Source of the DNA: a virus
DNA: 39,684 nucleotides
Direction: 5' to 3' (one strand)
Virus record (IMG/VR): IMGVR_UViG_3300005613_000171
Location: 1 to 39,684 of that record
Below the pieces are notes generated by a model. It was not told where the DNA came from. It ran no database searches and saw only the letters and a list, made by a program, of their open reading frames with translations. The translations under genes and the position numbers were made by a program. Shown here one piece after another: positions 14,938-22,622 of the stretch; position 1 is the stretch's first letter, and the number at the start of each line of letters is the position of its first letter.

Positions 14938-16520
14938 TGGGATTTTTAGATATGTTTAAAACAAAAAACACTGAAACAAATAATGAAACAAACAGTGAAA
15001 TGATAATCAATGAGGGTTCTGGTATTCATAAAGCGTATATACCCGAGTTCTTATATAAACCACCCTTCGGTTACCCCCGTAAAGATAACGTGGTATTAAT
15101 GCGTGAATTAGCTAAGAACCCTTATATTTATAGTGTTGTTAAAACCTTATGTGATGAAGCAGCATCAACTCCTTATGACATTGTTCCAAAAAAAGATGTT
15201 GATATGACACCCGAATTAGAAGCTAAAAGAACGGAGATTCTAAACTTTTTTGATAATCCTAATAGTAACAAGGAAAGCTTTAAACAAATCATTAGAATGG
15301 TTGTTAAAGACGTTTGCGAGGTAGACGCAGGATTAATAGTTAAAGCATATAACGAGTTTGGTGAGTTCAAAGAAATATATGCGCGTGACGGTGGAAGCTT
15401 CTTACTAAACCCAGATATTTATGGTTATTTAGGTAACAGAACAGATTATGTTGAACCAATACCTATTAATTATTACAGTGCTACTCCTAGTAGTGGCCCT
15501 GACTGGCAAGCTACTATGAACGCGTATAGTTTAGCCTATAAAGAAACAGCAGCTTATTTTCAATATGGTGTAACTGGTATGGCTTTACCTGTTCCTTTCG
15601 GTAAAAAAGAAGTAATATATATTAAGCAAAACCCTCAAAGCAATAACATTTACGGCGTTAGTCCTATTCAAATACTTGCCGATATTATTACGACTTTAGT
15701 ATATGGTAGTGCTTACAATTTAGATTTTTATATGAACAATAACATGCCTGAAGGAATAATACAATTAATCGGTATGAAAAAAGAGAATCTTAAAGGTTTC
15801 CAGCAACGTATGCAAAAACAAATAAGAGTTAAAGACCCAAAAACAGGTTTTTGGAGAAAGATAGGATTTAAAGTCCCAGCTGTTAACGTTGAAGCTAAAT
15901 TCACTCCTTTCCAGTTAGACCCTAAAGTAATGCAGATTATTGAGCAACAAGACTGGTTTAGTAGACTTGTATGGGCTTGCTTTGGTATTACTGCTGATGA
16001 AATGGGTTTCACAGATAAAAGTAATAAAGCTGTTAGTGCAGCACAAGGAGCTGTGTATAAGCGTAAAGCTGTTAGACCAATTCTTGGATTATTAAAGGTG
16101 CACTTTGATAAAGAAATTATTACAGAATTCGGCGAAGACTTACATAAATCGTTAGAGTTTAAATGGGATGACTATGACTTAGAAGAAGACGCAAAAAAAC
16201 ATTCTTTGCTAGAGCAAGAAATTCGTATGGGTATTAAAACTCCTGAAATGGTTGCTGATGAGTTAGGAATCGACACAACTGTTCTTGAAGCTTCAATGAC
16301 TAAAAAAGAAGAGAAAGAAATGGAGAAATTTGAACAACAAAATCAATTATCAGGATTTGATAAAGAAGAACAATTTCCAAATAAAAACCCAGATGTTAAA
16401 GCAATTAAGTATGAAAATGATTTAGAAAAAGAATTAGTAACTAATTTAAAACAAAAAAGTAAAGAAATAATTAATTCAATAAAAAAATTAGATAAATCAG
16501 AATTGGATAAGATACAATGA
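14937..16520 (+). CDS. Portal protein
   Basis: Forms the dodecameric ring at the capsid vertex through which DNA passes. The 527-residue protein has the portal-like N-terminus (VVLMRELAKNPYIYSVVKTL, DEAASTPYDIVPKK), a central domain with VIYIKQNPQSNNIYGVSPIQ, the helical stem region (NLDFYMNNNMPEGIIQL), then WFSRLVWACFGITADEMGFT, and a charged C-terminal tail rich in Lys/Glu. These are typical of HK97/SPP1-like portals. The next gene is MuF-like and overlaps by 4 bases, the usual portal-MuF-protease-capsid order. Confidence 0.92.
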   Translation: MGFLDMFKTKNTETNNETNSEMIINEGSGIHKAYIPEFLYKPPFGYPRKDNVVLMRELAKNPYIYSVVKTLCDEAASTPYDIVPKKDVDMTPELEAKRTEILNFFDNPNSNKESFKQIIRMVVKDVCEVDAGLIVKAYNEFGEFKEIYARDGGSFLLNPDIYGYLGNRTDYVEPIPINYYSATPSSGPDWQATMNAYSLAYKETAAYFQYGVTGMALPVPFGKKEVIYIKQNPQSNNIYGVSPIQILADIITTLVYGSAYNLDFYMNNNMPEGIIQLIGMKKENLKGFQQRMQKQIRVKDPKTGFWRKIGFKVPAVNVEAKFTPFQLDPKVMQIIEQQDWFSRLVWACFGITADEMGFTDKSNKAVSAAQGAVYKRKAVRPILGLLKVHFDKEIITEFGEDLHKSLEFKWDDYDLEEDAKKHSLLEQEIRMGIKTPEMVADELGIDTTVLEASMTKKEEKEMEKFEQQNQLSGFDKEEQFPNKNPDVKAIKYENDLEKELVTNLKQKSKEIINSIKKLDKSELDKIQ

Positions 16521-17107
16521 TTGATTCAGAGTTAAAAAATATTTTAAAAGATTTAGTTAATAAGTTTATCAAAGTATTAAACGTTGGATTATTAACAGAT
16601 GAAGTATTTGTAGAAATAAAAAGAGGTTACGATAAAGGATTATTAGATGCAGAAAAACAATTCAATATAAACTTTGTGCGTAACGAGCAACGATTACAAA
16701 CACTTCAAAAATATGTTTTCGATAATATTAAAGATATGAACGAGGATATTGCCGGTAAGCTTAGACAAGTTATTAGTCGTGGTATTATTAATCTCGATGA
16801 TTCAAAAAAAATTGCTAACGATGTTCAAAAAGTAATGGATACTAGTATTGAAAGAGCTAGAATGATTGCTAGAACGGAGATGGTAAGAGCTCAGAATATG
16901 GGTCATATTGATGCTGCTAGACAAACAGGATTAAAGTTGATGAAGAAGTGGGATGCTCACTTAGATAAAAGAACTAGTCCTATATGTAGAGCGCTTGATG
17001 GTAAAGAAGTTCCAATGGACTCAAAGTTTGTTTATCAAGGACAAGAGTTTGATGCTCCCCCTGCTCACCCAAATTGTAGGAGCACATTACTATTTATACA
17101 AAAGTGA
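16517..17107 (+). CDS. MuF-like minor head protein
   Basis: The 196-residue protein has the Mu gpF/SPP1 gp7 signature: RARMIARTEMVRAQNMGHID, then KKWDAHLDKRTSPICRALDG and the ending PPAHPNCRSTLLF. The HPNCRS motif is highly diagnostic. In phages these proteins bind the portal and enter or organise the prohead. Only the compact domain is present, with a short helical N-terminus and no C-terminal toxin extension. ATG overlaps the portal stop (ATGA). Confidence 0.9.
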   Translation: MIDSELKNILKDLVNKFIKVLNVGLLTDEVFVEIKRGYDKGLLDAEKQFNINFVRNEQRLQTLQKYVFDNIKDMNEDIAGKLRQVISRGIINLDDSKKIANDVQKVMDTSIERARMIARTEMVRAQNMGHIDAARQTGLKLMKKWDAHLDKRTSPICRALDGKEVPMDSKFVYQGQEFDAPPAHPNCRSTLLFIQK

Positions 17108-17117
17108 AGGTGAAAAA

Positions 17118-17372
17118 ATGATTATGACAATTAGTTGGATTCAGTTTCAACAACATTATATGAAAACAGACCAGCTAATATTTGTGGTTGAAGAATCAAA
17201 TAATTGGTGTTTATATGCTAGTCAAGGAATGATTATTGTTAAATGTGTGGTTAATAAGAGTGAAAGTGCAGAAGAAAACTACGCTTTTGTTGATAGACAT
17301 TTAAATAATATGAATGTTGTTAAAGCAGAATATGTTATTGAACAAAAACCTATTAAATTAAAGGTTGAATAG
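17118..17372 (+). CDS. Hypothetical protein (84 aa)
   Basis: I chose ATG 17118 because AAGGTGA lies 5 bases upstream. The open frame extends back into the MuF gene but that part is out-of-frame shadow. The protein is a small alpha/beta unit (SWIQFQQHYMKTDQLIFVVE; MIIVKCVVNKSESAEENYAF). Not recognised. Its stop abuts the second copy of the virion-gene promoter. Confidence 0.7.
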   Translation: MIMTISWIQFQQHYMKTDQLIFVVEESNNWCLYASQGMIIVKCVVNKSESAEENYAFVDRHLNNMNVVKAEYVIEQKPIKLKVE

Positions 17373-17425
17373 TATTATATACTTTAATATATATATTAGA
17401 ATAAATACTTTTAAAAAGATTAAAA
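17373..17425 (+). promoter_or_regulatory. Virion-gene promoter, copy 2, ahead of protease-scaffold-capsid
   Basis: Nearly identical to 8713-8765: TATTATATAC, TAATATATATATTA and TTTTAAAAAGATTAAAA are all conserved. The gene start at 17442 follows with AAAGGTGATAT as ribosome site. It would allow high capsid output independent of the portal operon. Confidence 0.75.
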
Positions 17426-17441
17426 ATAAAGGTGATATATA

Positions 17442-18374
17442 ATGAAAACGTTTAAATTTTTAACAAATAGCATAGAATTCGAATCAAAAGGATTAAAAGG
17501 TGAAAGAGAATACTATGTTAAAGGCTATATTTCTACAGATGAAATAGATAGAGCGAATGAAGTAGTTACTAGAGAAGCAATGAAGTCAATGGTTGAACAA
17601 ATAAAGGCGGGTAGTGTTAAACTAGATATTGAACATTCAACCTTTACAGGCGAAAATGATATACCAGTAGGTAAAATATTAGATGCTGGAATAGATGAAA
17701 ACGGTGTATGGGTTAAATGTACACTTAATAAAGCTCATTCAAGATTTAACGAGTATTGGAAAAGTATAAAAGATGGTTTCTTAGATGCTTTTAGTATTGC
17801 TTATAAACCTTTAGAAATAGCTAAAGATGTTATTAACGGTACAGAAATTACTTTACTCAAAGCAGTCGAATTGTTAAACGTTGCTATAACGGGTAATCCT
17901 GTTTGTAGAACAGCAAAAATGACTGAGAGTTTCTATAAATCATTAAAATATATTAATGAATATAAATCGGAGGAGGATGCAAAAATGACCGAAGAAGTAA
18001 AACCAACTGATGCACCAGTTGCTGATGTTAAAGAAGTAAAAGAAGAGGTTAAAGAAGAAATTAAAGAAGAACCTAAAGAAGAGGTTAAGGAAGAGATTAC
18101 AGAGAAACCTAAAGAAGAAGTAAAAGAAGAACCAGTGAAAGAAGAAGTAAAAGAAGAACCTAAAGAAGAGGTTAAGGAAGTAAATCCTTTGGATACAATA
18201 AAAAGTCTACAAGGTGATATAGCTGAATTAAAAAGTAGTAACGACAAATTAGAAGCTGAATTAAAAGATTTAAATTCTAGAATACAAAAACCAGTTCTTA
18301 AAGCAAGAGCTAACACAGAAATAAAATCTGAAGATATTCCAGCTAAAAAACATAATCCTTTGGATATGATTTAA
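17442..18374 (+). CDS. Prohead maturation protease with C-terminal scaffold region
   Basis: Residues 1-165 are an HK97/U35-type prohead serine protease: YYVKGYISTDEIDRANEVV, the catalytic His in LDIEHSTF (H65), and the catalytic Ser in DAFSIAYKP (S118). Residues about 182-310 form a separate part: a Glu/Lys/Val repeat (EVKEE-PK units, about 185-245), a coiled coil (LQGDIAELKSSNDKLEAELK) and a basic end. That part looks like a scaffold, which normally fills the prohead and is then digested. An internal ribosome site and ATG at 17985 suggest it is also made alone. The promoter copy at 17373 drives it and the capsid gene follows. Confidence 0.88.
   Translation: MKTFKFLTNSIEFESKGLKGEREYYVKGYISTDEIDRANEVVTREAMKSMVEQIKAGSVKLDIEHSTFTGENDIPVGKILDAGIDENGVWVKCTLNKAHSRFNEYWKSIKDGFLDAFSIAYKPLEIAKDVINGTEITLLKAVELLNVAITGNPVCRTAKMTESFYKSLKYINEYKSEEDAKMTEEVKPTDAPVADVKEVKEEVKEEIKEEPKEEVKEEITEKPKEEVKEEPVKEEVKEEPKEEVKEVNPLDTIKSLQGDIAELKSSNDKLEAELKDLNSRIQKPVLKARANTEIKSEDIPAKKHNPLDMI
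17985..18374 (+). CDS. Internal in-frame start: free scaffold protein (129 aa)
   Basis: GGAGGAGG at 17969-17976 is one of the strongest Shine-Dalgarno sequences in the window and sits 8 bases before an in-frame ATG at 17985. That spacing is ideal, and it lies exactly where the protease domain ends and the scaffold region begins. The nested product would contain the EVKEE-type repeats, the coiled coil and the C-terminus only. Nested protease/scaffold genes are known in lambda (C/Nu3) and herpesviruses. Expression is inferred. Confidence 0.7.
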   Translation: MTEEVKPTDAPVADVKEVKEEVKEEIKEEPKEEVKEEITEKPKEEVKEEPVKEEVKEEPKEEVKEVNPLDTIKSLQGDIAELKSSNDKLEAELKDLNSRIQKPVLKARANTEIKSEDIPAKKHNPLDMI

Positions 18375-18407
18375 AACAAACAAAATAAATTAACAAGGTG
18401 AAAACAA

Positions 18408-19520
18408 ATGGCAGAAACAAAGAGTTTTGGTGCAGGCGACATCGCAGGTGCTTATGAACAAAGTTTTGGTAATTTACCAAACAAAACAGTATATCAAGAT
18501 AGTTTCGGATTAAAATCAGGAGCAAAAATTGATATGAGAGAAAAAGTAAAAGGAGCTTTTGATGTTGGATTAAAAGCACATTCAACTACTAGTGGTGGAG
18601 CAGGAACTGCTGGTTACGCAATGATTCCGGTTTATGTAGACCCAAGAGTTATTGACACTACAAGAAAATACACTCCTTTAGTAGAATTAATTCCAAGAGT
18701 AACTAATCAAGGAATGTATGCAGATTACAACAAGATTACAGCAAAAGGTGGAGCTTTTACAGCTGCAGAAGATGCAAGTCTTAGTGAAACAAATACTACT
18801 TATGACAGAGCTAGTACAGCAATTAAGTTTATTTACGCAGTTGGAAGAGTAACAGGTCCTTCAATAGCAGCTCAACCAAGTTATGTTTTAGCTGGTATGA
18901 TGCCTGGTAGTGGAGCTACTGGCGCTTTTAGCGACCAATCAGCAAGTAATGCTTTACAACAAGAAGTATTAGTAAAAACTAGAGAAATAAGAGAAAAAGA
19001 AGAATCATTAATTGTTAATGGTGATGCTTCAACTACTTCAACAGATTTTAGTGGTGTTGTTACATTAATGAGTACTACTAATACTGTAGCAAAAGGAACT
19101 ACTGCTCTAGAATTAGGAGATATTAATACAGCAATACAATACGCTTTTGATGATGGTGGAAGACCTAACTTAGCAGTTTGTTCAAGTGGAGTATATACTG
19201 ATTTATTAGGTTTATTAACTCAAAAAATCGGTTACTTAAAAGCAGAAGCTGAAGTATTTTGGGGATTTACTACAATTGTATTACACACAATGGTTGGTTC
19301 AATACCAGTTGTTCCAAGTATGTATTTAAGTAATGCTAGTGGAAGTAAAGCTATATATTTCTTAGATATGAGTGTTGTAGAAATGAGAGTACTTCAAGAT
19401 ATGACTTACGAAGAATTAGCAAAAACTAATGATTCAAAGAAATTCATGCTTAAAGTATACGAAGCATTAATTATTAAAAACACATCTTTCTGTTCATCAA
19501 TTACAGGAATAAGTGCTTAA
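18408..19520 (+). CDS. Major capsid protein, HK97 fold
   Basis: The 370-residue protein has the usual HK97-type layout: a flexible N-terminal arm, the E-loop/P-domain region (TPLVELIPRVTNQGMYADYN; YDRASTAIKFIYAVGRVTGP), a helix (LQQEVLVKTREIREKEESLI), then the A-domain (PNLAVCSSGVYTDLLGLLTQ) and a final strand (KKFMLKVYEALIIKN). Position after protease/scaffold is standard. It starts after AAGGTGA and is followed by a long T-tract terminator. The N-terminal 30 or so residues may be removed on maturation, but no cleavage site can be defined. Confidence 0.9.
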   Translation: MAETKSFGAGDIAGAYEQSFGNLPNKTVYQDSFGLKSGAKIDMREKVKGAFDVGLKAHSTTSGGAGTAGYAMIPVYVDPRVIDTTRKYTPLVELIPRVTNQGMYADYNKITAKGGAFTAAEDASLSETNTTYDRASTAIKFIYAVGRVTGPSIAAQPSYVLAGMMPGSGATGAFSDQSASNALQQEVLVKTREIREKEESLIVNGDASTTSTDFSGVVTLMSTTNTVAKGTTALELGDINTAIQYAFDDGGRPNLAVCSSGVYTDLLGLLTQKIGYLKAEAEVFWGFTTIVLHTMVGSIPVVPSMYLSNASGSKAIYFLDMSVVEMRVLQDMTYEELAKTNDSKKFMLKVYEALIIKNTSFCSSITGISA

Positions 19521-19529
19521 ACATAATTA

Positions 19530-19550
19530 ATTTTTTATTTTTTTTTTATT
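19530..19550 (+). terminator. T-tract terminator after the capsid gene
   Basis: TTTTTTATTTTTTTTTTATT begins about 10 bases after the capsid stop, with no hairpin. This fits archaeal intrinsic termination and would separate the capsid message from downstream genes, at least partly. Confidence 0.7.
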
Positions 19551-19573
19551 ATTAAATATAAAGGTGATTTAAG

Positions 19574-19840
19574 ATGACAAACACAAACGTTGCAGTTACT
19601 GAACTTTTTCCTAATGGTGGCATCACTAATGGTGGTTACAAGTTAGGATATATTGATTCAGGAGCTAAAGCAGCACAAAACGACACTTGGACAGTTAAGA
19701 ATGCGTCAACAGTTTTACTTGCTTGGCCAACTCTCGATGCTACAGGTGCAGCAGAAACACACACAATATCAACTAATGTTATTACATTAACAGGTGCAAC
19801 AGGAACAGCTTGTAGTGCGTTGATATTATATAAAGAATAA
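19574..19840 (+). CDS. Candidate capsid decoration protein (88 aa)
   Basis: Small, Thr/Ala-rich, beta-predicted (NDTWTVKNASTVLLAWPTLD; THTISTNVITLTGATGTACS), immediately after the major capsid gene with a good AAGGTGAT ribosome site. Size, composition and position are those of decoration or stabilisation proteins, but no family is recognised. It resembles the following gene in style but not clearly in sequence. Confidence 0.6.
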   Translation: MTNTNVAVTELFPNGGITNGGYKLGYIDSGAKAAQNDTWTVKNASTVLLAWPTLDATGAAETHTISTNVITLTGATGTACSALILYKE

Positions 19841-19857
19841 ACGAGGTATAAATTAAA

Positions 19858-20133
19858 ATGGCAGCAATAGATATTGGAGATTGTACGGTTACACAAGAAT
19901 CTTTACCAGGATTTAATATTTGGAAAATAGTTACACCAGCAACAGCTGATGATGCAGATACAGTAGATGTTAGTTCTATTATTGAAGCAACAGAAATTGT
20001 TAGTGCAAGATGCACTGCAGCAACAGATGGTAATTTACCAGTAGCAGCAGTAACAGAAGCAGGAGTGGCAACTATTCCAGGTTCTACTGATAACGAAGCA
20101 AGAACTATTTGGATTTTAGGTAAAAACGTATAA
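19858..20133 (+). CDS. Candidate second decoration/minor capsid protein (91 aa)
   Basis: Beta-predicted, Ala/Thr-rich (NIWKIVTPATADDADTVDVS; NEARTIWILGKNV), no charge clusters or membrane segment. GAGGT ribosome site. It is enclosed between the capsid T-tract and a second long T-tract, so the two small proteins probably form their own abundant transcript segment. Function by position only. Confidence 0.6.
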   Translation: MAAIDIGDCTVTQESLPGFNIWKIVTPATADDADTVDVSSIIEATEIVSARCTAATDGNLPVAAVTEAGVATIPGSTDNEARTIWILGKNV

Positions 20134-20142
20134 ACATAACTG

Positions 20143-20168
20143 ATTTTTTTATTTTTTTTTATTTTTTT
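20143..20168 (+). terminator. Triple T-tract terminator
   Basis: Three T runs (7, 9 and 7) separated by single A residues follow the stop at 20133, with no hairpin. This is the longest T-tract in the window and probably closes the capsid transcription unit. Confidence 0.7.
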
Positions 20169-20188
20169 GAACAATTTAGGTGATTATA

Positions 20189-20338
20189 ATGGAAGAAGAA
20201 TTTGAATTAAAGGCTGATGAATACGGAAGACTTGCTCTTGTTAAAAAAGAAAAAAAGAAAAAGGTTGTAACCAAAAACATTAAGTCTTTAAAAAACGTTA
20301 AAAACAAAGTTAAAAAGGTTAAAAAGAAAAAGAAGTGA
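20189..20338 (+). CDS. Lysine-rich microprotein (49 aa)
   Basis: Short acidic N-terminus (MEEEFELKADEYGRLALV) followed by a tail in which well over half the residues are Lys (KKEKKKKVVTKNIKSLKNVK). Preceded by AGGTGATT. The tail could bind DNA or the capsid interior. The frame is small and low-complexity, so the call rests on the ribosome site and tight fit to the next gene (7-base gap). Confidence 0.6.
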   Translation: MEEEFELKADEYGRLALVKKEKKKKVVTKNIKSLKNVKNKVKKVKKKKK

Positions 20339-20345
20339 TTAGAAA

Positions 20346-21176
20346 ATGTATTGTTCATCAACTTATGTATACGGAATGGCAGGAATAACTTCAACAGAAG
20401 TTGCAGAAACACATGTTAATAATGCAATATTAGCAGCTGAGTCAGTTGTTGATAGATTAACAAATACCACTTATTGGCATATAGAAAATAGTGGAACTGC
20501 TACTAGTGCGACAACTAATACTTTAACAGAGATAAGTATTGGTTGGACAGCTGATGAATACATTAATGAGTACGTGTGGATTTACAGTGGTACAGGTAAT
20601 GGTCAAGTAAGATTAATAACTGATAACGACACTGATACTTTAACAGTTGAAGAAAACTGGGACACTACTCCTGATAATACTTCTAAATACAGAATAATTC
20701 ATACTGGAACAAATGCACACGTAGAAGAAGAATTAAGAGATGGCGATGACACAGATGAACTATTTTTAGATAATTATCCTTTAAGATTATTAGAGGAAGT
20801 AACAATAGATAGTACAAGTGTAACTCCTAGTTACATTTATCAATATAAAGAACAAGGACGATTAGTTCTTAGTAGTGATGCTGAAGCAAGTAATTGGGTT
20901 AGTAAAAAAGCTCAATTAAATGTTTTAAAATACTGGTTTGGTGTTTATCCAATGATTGAATTAGTTAAAAGATTAACAGGTATTTATGCATCTCTTTTCA
21001 TATTACAAACACAGATGGGAACAACTCACAATATTCCATCAACTTATAGTTTACCAGAAGGAAGTGTAACTATAGGACAAGCTTATATTAATATTAAAGG
21101 AACTTGGGATACTCTTATGAGAAATAAGGTGTATATGGAACAAGTAATTCCTAAATACGCAAGCTTTTTTGCGTAA
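20346..21176 (+). CDS. Head-tail adaptor (connector), with inserted beta domain
   Basis: Begins with the helical pattern of gp6/gp15-like adaptors (TSTEVAETHVNNAILAAESV, VDRLTNTTYW), then has a roughly 70-residue beta insertion (WIYSGTGNGQVRLITDNDTD), and returns to EVTIDSTSVTPSYIYQY and a long C-terminal helical region. Order after capsid and before stopper, completion and tail terminator proteins fits the neck adaptor. At 276 residues it is longer than typical (about 100-200) because of the insertion. The homology is by pattern and position. Confidence 0.65.
   Translation: MYCSSTYVYGMAGITSTEVAETHVNNAILAAESVVDRLTNTTYWHIENSGTATSATTNTLTEISIGWTADEYINEYVWIYSGTGNGQVRLITDNDTDTLTVEENWDTTPDNTSKYRIIHTGTNAHVEEELRDGDDTDELFLDNYPLRLLEEVTIDSTSVTPSYIYQYKEQGRLVLSSDAEASNWVSKKAQLNVLKYWFGVYPMIELVKRLTGIYASLFILQTQMGTTHNIPSTYSLPEGSVTIGQAYINIKGTWDTLMRNKVYMEQVIPKYASFFA
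21156..21175 (+). terminator. Hairpin at the end of the adaptor gene
   Basis: TACGCAA (21156-21162) pairs with TTGCGTA (21169-21175), overlapping the last codons and stop. With its T-rich loop it may attenuate transcription or protect the message end. Confidence 0.4.
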
Positions 21177-21218
21177 ACTCACAGACGAGTATAAACAGAA
21201 AACCTGGAGGTTAAAAGA

Positions 21219-21575
21219 ATGAGTATAAATTTTGCGTCCGTAACTTACGAGACGATGATAGATAATTTTTCTAAGACTATTTCTAGAACTCCAGTAACAA
21301 AAACTATTAGTAATGTTAGTGGTCAAGAAACTTTAACTGAAGGCTCAGCTAGTAATATATCTGGCGCTTTTTTTAGAAAAGAAGATGCTTGGAGTCAAGA
21401 TAAAGAAGGATTATTTCAAGGAGCAGATGCTATATTATTAGTTAAATCAGGTGTGACTATTAATAAAAATGATAAATTAACTTACGATTCAGAAGATTAC
21501 AGAGTTGTGAAAGTTATTGAAAGACGATTAGGCACAACACATTTTTATAATATGGCGAGGTGTTTTTTGATATAA
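21219..21575 (+). CDS. Putative head-closure (stopper) protein (118 aa)
   Basis: Small beta-barrel-like protein: ISNVSGQETLTEGSASNISG, FRKEDAWSQDKEGLFQGADA, then KLTYDSEDYRVVKVIERRLG, the last resembling the end of head-tail joining proteins that read D-x-Y-x-V. A good TGGAGGT ribosome site precedes ATG 21219. The neck gene order supports stopper function, which seals the packaged head. No exact family is claimed. Confidence 0.6.
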   Translation: MSINFASVTYETMIDNFSKTISRTPVTKTISNVSGQETLTEGSASNISGAFFRKEDAWSQDKEGLFQGADAILLVKSGVTINKNDKLTYDSEDYRVVKVIERRLGTTHFYNMARCFLI

Positions 21576-21961
21576 TGGTTAGCATTGAAGAATGTATTAA
21601 AAATTTTAAAAACGGGTTAGCTAATGATTTAAGAAATGAATTAGTACAAGCTGCTCCTGTTGATACAGGTTTATTAAAAAATACTATCAAAGTAGATATT
21701 AAAGATGATGAAATTATTATTACAATGCCAGAATACTCTATTTATTTGGAATATGGAACTGGTATATTTGGCCCAAAAAGGCGGCCTATTACACCAAAAG
21801 AGGCCAAAGCATTAAAGTTTAGTATTGGTGGTAAAACAGTATTTGCTAAAAGTGTTAAAGGAATGACACCACAACCTTTTATTAGACCGACATTTCATCA
21901 ACACTTTATTAATATTGTTAAAAAAAATGCTAAGAAGCATTTTGCAGAGGTAAATAAATGA
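21575..21961 (+). CDS. Tail completion protein, HK97 gp10-like (128 aa)
   Basis: Recognisable by QAAPVDTGLLKNTIKV near the N-terminus, YSIYLEYGTGIFGP in the middle, and MTPQPFIRPTFHQHF near the end, the three hallmark segments of the HK97 gp10 family. I chose ATG 21575, which shares its A with the upstream stop. A GTG 15 bases earlier is possible. Ends overlapping the tail terminator start (ATGA). Works at the head-tail junction. Confidence 0.85.
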   Translation: MVSIEECIKNFKNGLANDLRNELVQAAPVDTGLLKNTIKVDIKDDEIIITMPEYSIYLEYGTGIFGPKRRPITPKEAKALKFSIGGKTVFAKSVKGMTPQPFIRPTFHQHFINIVKKNAKKHFAEVNK

Positions 21962-22620
21962 GCGTCACAGGATTATTAGATGAACAAAAAATAAAAGAAG
22001 AGTTAGCAATACTTTTAAGAAATAGTGATATATTTACTACAACACAAAGAGGTGTTACTACAAATTCTGATACAGGAAGTTTTAGTTCAGCATCTTCTCA
22101 CACTCTTAGTACATCTCCTACTTTAGTAAAAAACGTTAGAAATGTTGTTGTTGATGGTTCAACGTTAGTATTTGGAACAGATTATCTTGTAAATTATTCA
22201 ACAGGAGTTATATCTTTTACTGTATCTCAAACAGGTGCTTACACTATTAGTTATGATACTGGTTCAACTGATAAAATATTTACAGATTTTCCTAAAGTAG
22301 AATTAAAAATTAGTAATTATCCTAGAATAGCAATAGGTGTTACGAGTACTGTTAGTCAAGAAAATGAACTAGGAGCACATAGTAATATAACAAATCACAT
22401 TATTAGTATATATGTTTATGCTATTGGAACAGAAAACACAAACAATTATATTAAAAGTATTAGAGAAGTAATTCTCGAAAACAAAAACGATTTATACTAT
22501 TTAAGGTTTATTACCCCTACAAATGTTAGTCCAATGATTAATGAACCAGCTAGAGGAGATAAAGTTTATACACAAGTATTAGATTGTAATGCACCATTAA
22601 ATATAGAGGTAATTAATTAA
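21958..22620 (+). CDS. Putative tail terminator protein (220 aa)
   Basis: The N-terminal helix LLDEQKIKEELAILLRNSD and the C-terminal half (FPKVELKISNYPRIAIGVTS; ITNHIISIYVYAIGTENTNN) fit minor tail proteins that cap the tube. A beta insertion (VVVDGSTLVFGTDYLVNYST) lies between them, like a hub-protein beta unit also seen in 25252-26796. Position between gp10-like and tube genes is the usual place. Moderate confidence. Confidence 0.65.
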   Translation: MSVTGLLDEQKIKEELAILLRNSDIFTTTQRGVTTNSDTGSFSSASSHTLSTSPTLVKNVRNVVVDGSTLVFGTDYLVNYSTGVISFTVSQTGAYTISYDTGSTDKIFTDFPKVELKISNYPRIAIGVTSTVSQENELGAHSNITNHIISIYVYAIGTENTNNYIKSIREVILENKNDLYYLRFITPTNVSPMINEPARGDKVYTQVLDCNAPLNIEVIN

Positions 22621-22622
22621 AA

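Noticed and set aside
16995-17117. N-terminal extension of the 17118 gene into the MuF gene
   Set aside because: The MuF frame is clearly the coding one there, and ATG 17118 has a proper ribosome site.
17933-18316. Ser/Leu-rich minus-strand frame
   Set aside because: Shadow of the Glu/Lys repeat in the scaffold region.
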